A stretch of 35,119 bases of DNA from Pseudomonadota bacterium (GTDB lineage Bacteria; Pseudomonadota; Gammaproteobacteria; Burkholderiales; Methylophilaceae): the NCBI GenBank assembly GCA_027621535.1, contig JAQCBB010000011.1, positions 1-35,119 on the forward strand, written 5' to 3'. Shown one piece after another: positions 30,459 to 35,119 of this stretch. A program made the translations under genes and the position numbers. The first letter of the stretch is position 1. Every line of letters begins with the position of its first letter. Below the pieces are notes generated by a model, which saw only the letters and a list, made by a program, of their open reading frames with translations, had not been told where the DNA came from and did no database searches.

Positions 30459-32152
30459 AAGCCAGCCAGTTTTATTTATCAACTTTAAAAGAGGCCCCTC
30501 AGGATGCCGAGCTGAAAAGTCATCAATTAATGATAAGAGCGGGATTTATTAAACGTTTAAGTTCGGGTTTGTATAGCTGGATGCCTCTAGGCTTAAGAGT
30601 TTTAAAAAAAGTTGAAAATATAATACGCGAGGAGATGAATAAGGCAGGAGGTATTGAGCTTCTAATGCCAGCAATTCAGCCATCAGAGCTATGGAATGAA
30701 ACGCAAAGATGGGATTTGTTTGGACCGCAGATGCTAAAGATTAAGGATAGGCATGACAATGATTTTTGTTTTGGTCCAACGCACGAGGAGGTGATCACGG
30801 ATATTGTTAGAAAAGAAATAAAAAGCTATAAACAGCTTCCTGTTAATTTTTATCAGATTCAAACAAAATTTCGAGATGAAATTCGGCCAAGGTTTGGGGT
30901 AATGCGGGCTCGGGAATTTCTTATGAAGGACTCTTACTCATTTCATGCAAATGATGAAAGCTTGCAAGAAACTTATAAGGCCATGTTTGAGGCATACAAT
31001 AGAATTTTTACACAGATAGGTCTTAATTATCGTTCCGTTGCTGCAGATTCTGGTGCAATAGGTGGGGACTCATCCCATGAATTTCATGTGCTTGCAGATT
31101 CAGGGGAGGATTTGATTGCCTTTTCTGATCAGTCAGAGTACGCCGCAAATATTGAAAAAGCTACTACGCAAATTCAAGTTAATCCAGAACAAAAAAGTTT
31201 ACCAACAGCAAAAATTCACACGCCATCAATTTCAACAATTAATAATTTGGTAAGGCATTTTCAATGTAATTTGGATCAAATATTAAAATCTATTGCATTT
31301 GTTGCAGATGGAGAATTAGTCATTTGTTTTTTAGCCGGGAATCGGGAAATAAATTTAATTAAATTACAAAAAACATTGGCAGTTAAAAAGTTGCATATGG
31401 CAAAAGATGCAGATCTTGAAAAAAATAACTTGTTTCCAGGCTTCATTGGCCCTCAGGGTATTGATCATATTCGACAAATTTTCGATCACTCTGTATTGGC
31501 AATGAAAAATATGATCTGTGGTGCGAATGAGTTGGACTATCATCTTAAAGATTTTAATTTTCAACAAACACCATCATGTCATGATATCTCGAATGTGATT
31601 GAAGGAGATCTCAGTCCAGATGGTAAAGGTCAATTAAAATTTTGCAGAGGTATTGAAGTAGGACATATTTTTCAGTTGGGAAAAAAATATTCAGAGGCAA
31701 TGGGTGCAAACTTTTTGGACGAACAGGGAGTTTCACAAATTTTAACCATGGGTTGTTATGGAATTGGAGTCTCTCGCATTGTTGCAGCAGCGGTTGAGCA
31801 GAATAATGATGATAACGGTATGATTCTTCCTCAATCGATTGCACCTTTTGAAGTTATAATTATTCCAATTGGAATGAACAAGAGCGATTTAGTAAAAAAT
31901 GAATGCCTAAAAATTTATCATTCATTAAAAGAAAATAACTTTGATGTATTGTTAGACGATCGAGATTTGAGACCAGGAATCATGTTTGCTGAATCGGATC
32001 TGATTGGCATTCCTCATCGAATTGTAGTTGGTGAAAAGAGTCTCAATCTGGGTGAAGTCGAGTATAAGAGAAGAAAAGATCAAGAGGCTTATAATATTAG
32101 CCTCAATGATGTTGTTGAAAATTTAAAAAAAGTAACAACAAAAACTATTTAA
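30455..32152 (+). CDS. proS: Prolyl-tRNA synthetase (bacterial type with insertion domain)
   Basis: [131 protein letters not shown]. Confidence 0.98.
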   Translation: [565 protein letters not shown]

Positions 32153-32999
32153 AAATTTTATATGCATGATATGTTCCGAAATCACCTTCGGAATCGATAT
32201 ATAGAAAAAACAAACCATTGTTTGTATAACCCAAGCCATTAAAGTGATTCTTTGCTCTAAGTTTCAATGATTTAGGGAGTTCAGTGGCACCTTTAAATTT
32301 TCCATTTAAATCAAAAGTAAGAAATTTCTTATGATCAACATCAAGTAAGACTAATTCAAATTCATTTTGATTTGTAAAAGCAATGTAATGGTCAGTAATA
32401 TCGTGATGTTCAACCCCCGCTTTTTCTAAATCCAGCATGATTTCATTTTTAATTTCATTCGTTGCTGCATCAATAACACGAACAACATTACTCTTTTCTT
32501 GTTTTGCAAAATACTGGTTATTATTAGCATCATAGGATGGCATAGTTCCAGCGCTACCGAAGGTCTCAGAGAAACCTGAAATAGTTTTTGATTTGTTGGT
32601 CAATAAGCCTTGATCATCCAATTCCAATTTAAAAATTCCTGTGTTCGGAAAAAATCCAGCGGCACTAGATATGTTGTAAGTAATTGTTTCTAGAGATTTG
32701 GTGTTTTCATTGAAATAAATAGAGCGATTATCAAATCCCGGATTGAATGATTTAAGGTATTTTCCATCCTCAGAATAGACATGTATCTGTGATTTTGAAA
32801 AGGGTTCGCCACCTATGGGAGCCAGGCCTCCATCCGCGATGTAATATTTTTTCTCAGCAGGGACAAATGCTACAGTCATTGGCCTTGTGCTAGGTTCTTT
32901 TGCTAAAGGTATTTTAAAAGCAAGCTCTGCATTAGCAAAGGGATCAGCGTGCACATTAAAAAAAGTAAATACAGCAAAAATACTCAAAATTAACTTCAT
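32145..32999 (-). CDS. Secreted protein of unknown function, possibly beta-propeller-like
   Basis: Signal peptide MKLILSIFAVFTFFNVHA from ATG at 32999 (the listed start at 33023 adds MINNREKF); repeated short beta-strand-like segments (KYYIADGG, QIHVYSEDGKYLKSF, VVRVIDAATNEIKNEI, FELVLLDVDHKKFLTFDLNGKFKG). Confidence 0.8.
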   Translation of the reverse strand: MKLILSIFAVFTFFNVHADPFANAELAFKIPLAKEPSTRPMTVAFVPAEKKYYIADGGLAPIGGEPFSKSQIHVYSEDGKYLKSFNPGFDNRSIYFNENTKSLETITYNISSAAGFFPNTGIFKLELDDQGLLTNKSKTISGFSETFGSAGTMPSYDANNNQYFAKQEKSNVVRVIDAATNEIKNEIMLDLEKAGVEHHDITDHYIAFTNQNEFELVLLDVDHKKFLTFDLNGKFKGATELPKSLKLRAKNHFNGLGYTNNGLFFLYIDSEGDFGTYHAYKIFK

Positions 33000-33012
33000 A
33001 AATTTTTCTCTA

Positions 33013-34062
33013 TTATTTATCAACTATCTCTTTGTCATTGATGTCAGCTCTTTGTTCAATAAACATGGCATCACCATAACTAAAAAAACGATACTCTTTT
33101 TGTACCGCATGTCTGTAGGCTGCCATTATAAAGGAATGTCCAGCAAAAGCAGAAACCAGCATTAATAAAGTGCTTTTGGGGAGGTGGAAGTTGGTAAACA
33201 AGCTATCCACAACTGTAAAACGATAACCTGGATATATAAAAATATCAGTTTTTTGAAATCCTGTTATTTTCTTCTTGACACTATAGGCTGATTCTAAAGC
33301 CCTTAAAACAGTTGTGCCGATTGCGATTACACGACCATTATTTTTTTTTGCTTGCTCTATTTTTTTATATACATTTTCATCAATTAAGAATTCTTCACTA
33401 TGCATCTTATGATTTTGAATATTCTCTTGTCTAACTGGTTGAAATGTGCCTGACCCCACATGCAGTGTTATGAAGTCATAATCAATTTCTTTTTGCTTTA
33501 GATGATCAAAAAAAACATCATCAAAGTGAAGTCCAGCAGTTGGAGCAGCGATCGCACCTTCGTGTTTTGCAAAAATGGTTTGATAGCGATCCAAATCTTC
33601 TTCATTATTTTTTCTATTTATATAAGGCGGCAAAGGCAATTGCCCGAATTGATCAATTAACTTATAAACATTAATAGATATCGATAATAAAAACATATTA
33701 TCTATTCGGGATTGAACCCTAATTTTTGCCGGCCCAACAAGAATCTCAAGACCATCTTTAATTTTTTTTGAGGTTCCAATATGACTTATCACCATGTGCT
33801 CATTGATAATTTTTTCAATCAGAATTTCAACTTTGCCACCCGAATTTTTTTCACCAAACAACCTTGCCTTAATCACCTTGGTATTGTTAAAAATAACCAA
33901 ATCATTTTGTTTTATTGTGTCAATAAAACTTTTAAATTTTTTATCATCAATTTTATTTTGACTAGGGTTTAAGATTAAAAGACGACTATCTGATCTTTCT
34001 TCTTTGGGAAACTGTGCAATAAGATTAGGGGGTAAATGATAATTAAATTCTTCAATGTTCAT
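33013..34062 (-). CDS. queA: S-adenosylmethionine:tRNA ribosyltransferase-isomerase
   Basis: FNYHLPPNLIAQFPKEERSDSRLL, FNNTKVIKARLFGEK, LPLPPYI, GAIAAPTAGLHFD, LHVGSGTFQPVR, IAIGTTVLRALES, FTNFHLPKSTLLMLVSAFAG, YRFFSYGDAMFIE. Confidence 0.97.
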   Translation of the reverse strand: MNIEEFNYHLPPNLIAQFPKEERSDSRLLILNPSQNKIDDKKFKSFIDTIKQNDLVIFNNTKVIKARLFGEKNSGGKVEILIEKIINEHMVISHIGTSKKIKDGLEILVGPAKIRVQSRIDNMFLLSISINVYKLIDQFGQLPLPPYINRKNNEEDLDRYQTIFAKHEGAIAAPTAGLHFDDVFFDHLKQKEIDYDFITLHVGSGTFQPVRQENIQNHKMHSEEFLIDENVYKKIEQAKKNNGRVIAIGTTVLRALESAYSVKKKITGFQKTDIFIYPGYRFTVVDSLFTNFHLPKSTLLMLVSAFAGHSFIMAAYRHAVQKEYRFFSYGDAMFIEQRADINDKEIVDK

Positions 34063-34075
34063 AATAAAAGCTTGC

Positions 34076-34081
34076 TATAAT
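34076..34081 (+). promoter_or_regulatory. Candidate extended -10 (TGCTATAAT) of the tRNA-Leu gene
   Basis: TGcTATAAT ending 9 bp before the mature tRNA 5' end, in the 28-bp queA/tRNA divergent gap. Confidence 0.6.
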
Positions 34082-34090
34082 TTGCATTCT

Positions 34091-34177
34091 GCCGGGATGG
34101 CGGAACTGGTAGACGCACGGGATTCAAAATCCCGCGCTGGCGACAGCGTGAGAGTTCGATTCTCTCTCTCGGCACCA
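34091..34177 (+). tRNA. tRNA-Leu (anticodon CAA), 3' CCA encoded
   Basis: Class II tRNA: acceptor GCCGGGA/TCTCGGC, anticodon stem-loop CGGGA-TTCAAAA-TCCCG (anticodon 34125-34127), long variable arm CGCTGGCGACAGCG, T-loop TTCGATT, ACCA end. Confidence 0.96.
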
Positions 34178-34183
34178 TCTAAC

Positions 34184-34212
34184 AAGGGTTTCAAAGCGAA
34201 ACCCTTTTTTTT
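34184..34212 (+). terminator. Rho-independent terminator downstream of tRNA-Leu
   Basis: aagggttt-caaagcg-aaaccctt followed by a T-run. Confidence 0.9.
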
Positions 34213-34225
34213 ATCTTTAATTTTT

Positions 34226-34247
34226 CGTTTAGCACTCGTTTAGCACT
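34226..34247. repeat. Perfect tandem 11-bp direct repeat CGTTTAGCACT x2
   Basis: cgtttagcact at 34226-34236 and 34237-34247, read directly. Confidence 0.95.
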
Positions 34248-34262
34248 TTCTTACCAATTCGT

Positions 34263-34298
34263 TTATAATGGATTTGAAGGCACATTATAAGGGATTTG
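34263..34298. repeat. Near-perfect 14-bp direct repeat, TTATAATGGATTTG / TTATAAGGGATTTG
   Basis: 34263-34276 and 34285-34298, 13/14 identical, 22-bp period, just before the integrase-like remnant. Confidence 0.9.
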
Positions 34299-34304
34299 TG
34301 GAAA

Positions 34305-34883
34305 ATGCCACAGAAGAGTGACGACACAATACATATCAACGATGGCGACGCTACACTTTTTAAGCGTGGCAGAAGTCCATATTGGTAACTGCGTTATAAA
34401 AAGGCTATACGAGGTTGGTATCACAAAAGTTTAGGCACTGAAGATTTAGACGAGGCTACAAAAAAAGCAAAGCAGATACTATCTGATGCTGACTACGAAC
34501 AAAGGCACGGCACAATTAAAGCACCAACGTCTAAGTTTCGCAGTGTCGCACAACTAACAGAAGATAGACTTAGCAAAAAATCAGATGGAAAAAATAACGC
34601 ATACCATCAAACACTTGCCATTCGAAAATATCTCATTCCATTTTTTGGCAATACAGCAATCAACAAATTGAATTCTGATGACTTTGAAAATTATGTTGCG
34701 TATGTCGCAAAAGAATTAAAGAGAAATCCATCAACTACCAAAACTGCCAATCAACTTCGTGTTGATTCGCTGAAAAAACAAAAAGAAGTAGTAAGTGATA
34801 GACTTAAGCAAGAAAAAAAGCGACAAAAAATACAAAAAGCACAAACTGCTTTGAGTAAGGCATACAAAATGCCAACAACTTAA
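34305..34883 (+). pseudogene. Tyrosine-type phage integrase remnant (N-terminal region only, internal TAA)
   Basis: One continuous frame from ATG at 34305: MPQKSDDTIHINDGDATLFKRGRSPYW*LRYKKAIRGWYHKSLGTEDLDEATKKAKQILSDADYEQRHGTIKAPTSKFRSVAQLTEDRL...HQTLAIRKYLIPFFGNTAINKLNSDDFENYVAYV.... Single in-frame TAA at 34386-34388; no catalytic RHRY domain before the stop at 34883. Confidence 0.82.
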
Positions 34884-35013
34884 ATAATTAAAGCAACTTT
34901 AAATGTATTTTTTAATATTTTAACCTGATATTATTTCGAAACAGGAATCTGTTGGTAACGATAATTTAATACCACTCCTCTTCAATTAATAATTGAGACG
35001 AGTGTGGTTTTAA

Positions 35014-35119
35014 ATGATATTACCTTACCGATTCGAAATTGATGGCTTACGCACCATTGCTGTTTTAAGCGTCATTCTCTATCACGCCCAAATTGTGGTG
35101 TTTGGACATGACTTTTTTA
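35014..35119 (+). CDS. Acyltransferase-3 family protein (surface-polysaccharide O-acyltransferase-like), 3' end beyond the window
   Basis: ATG at 35014: MILPYRFEIDGLRTIAVLSVILYHAQIVVFGHDFF..., the characteristic N-terminal motif of the family. Confidence 0.85.
   Translation, partial: MILPYRFEIDGLRTIAVLSVILYHAQIVVFGHDFF

Noticed and set aside
34229-34237. TTAGCACTC matching a CIRCE half-site near the integrase remnant
   Set aside because: No inverted GAGTGCTAA partner; better explained as part of the tandem CGTTTAGCACT repeat.
34055-34243. 62-aa ORF MFIIKACYNLHSAGMAELVDARDSKSRAGDSVRVRFSLSAPSNKG...
   Set aside because: Translation through tRNA-Leu and its terminator; a well-known kind of spurious tRNA-derived ORF.

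Overview
The window is about 35 kb of AT-rich, tightly packed bacterial chromosome. Gene content and order (dusB-fis-purH-purD, polA next to a LOG-family gene and thrB, BPSS1780-like and DUF2782-like proteins, coq7) look like a small-genome betaproteobacterium, probably OM43-like Methylophilales; that assignment is inference. Almost all of it is core housekeeping sequence: ilvD (5'-truncated), hemF, tsaC, purD, purH, fis, dusB, polA, thrB, uvrD, groEL/groES with a perfect CIRCE operator, bioA, dacB, coq7, ctpA, a DinG/YoaA helicase, tsaB, rimI, proS and queA. The only clearly accessory part is the 3' end (about 34.2-35.1 kb): a tRNA-Leu(CAA) followed by short direct repeats, a nonsense-mutated and truncated tyrosine-integrase-like remnant, and the start of an acyltransferase-3 gene. 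That pattern suggests the edge of a genomic island. The best leads are: (1) a 141-aa ORF between rimI and proS that looks like a highly divergent DNA polymerase III psi subunit (HolD); (2) the tRNA-Leu island junction and its repeats; (3) a truncated, frameshifted APC permease remnant; (4) a secreted protein of unknown function facing proS. I did not see a convincing wholly new multi-gene system.
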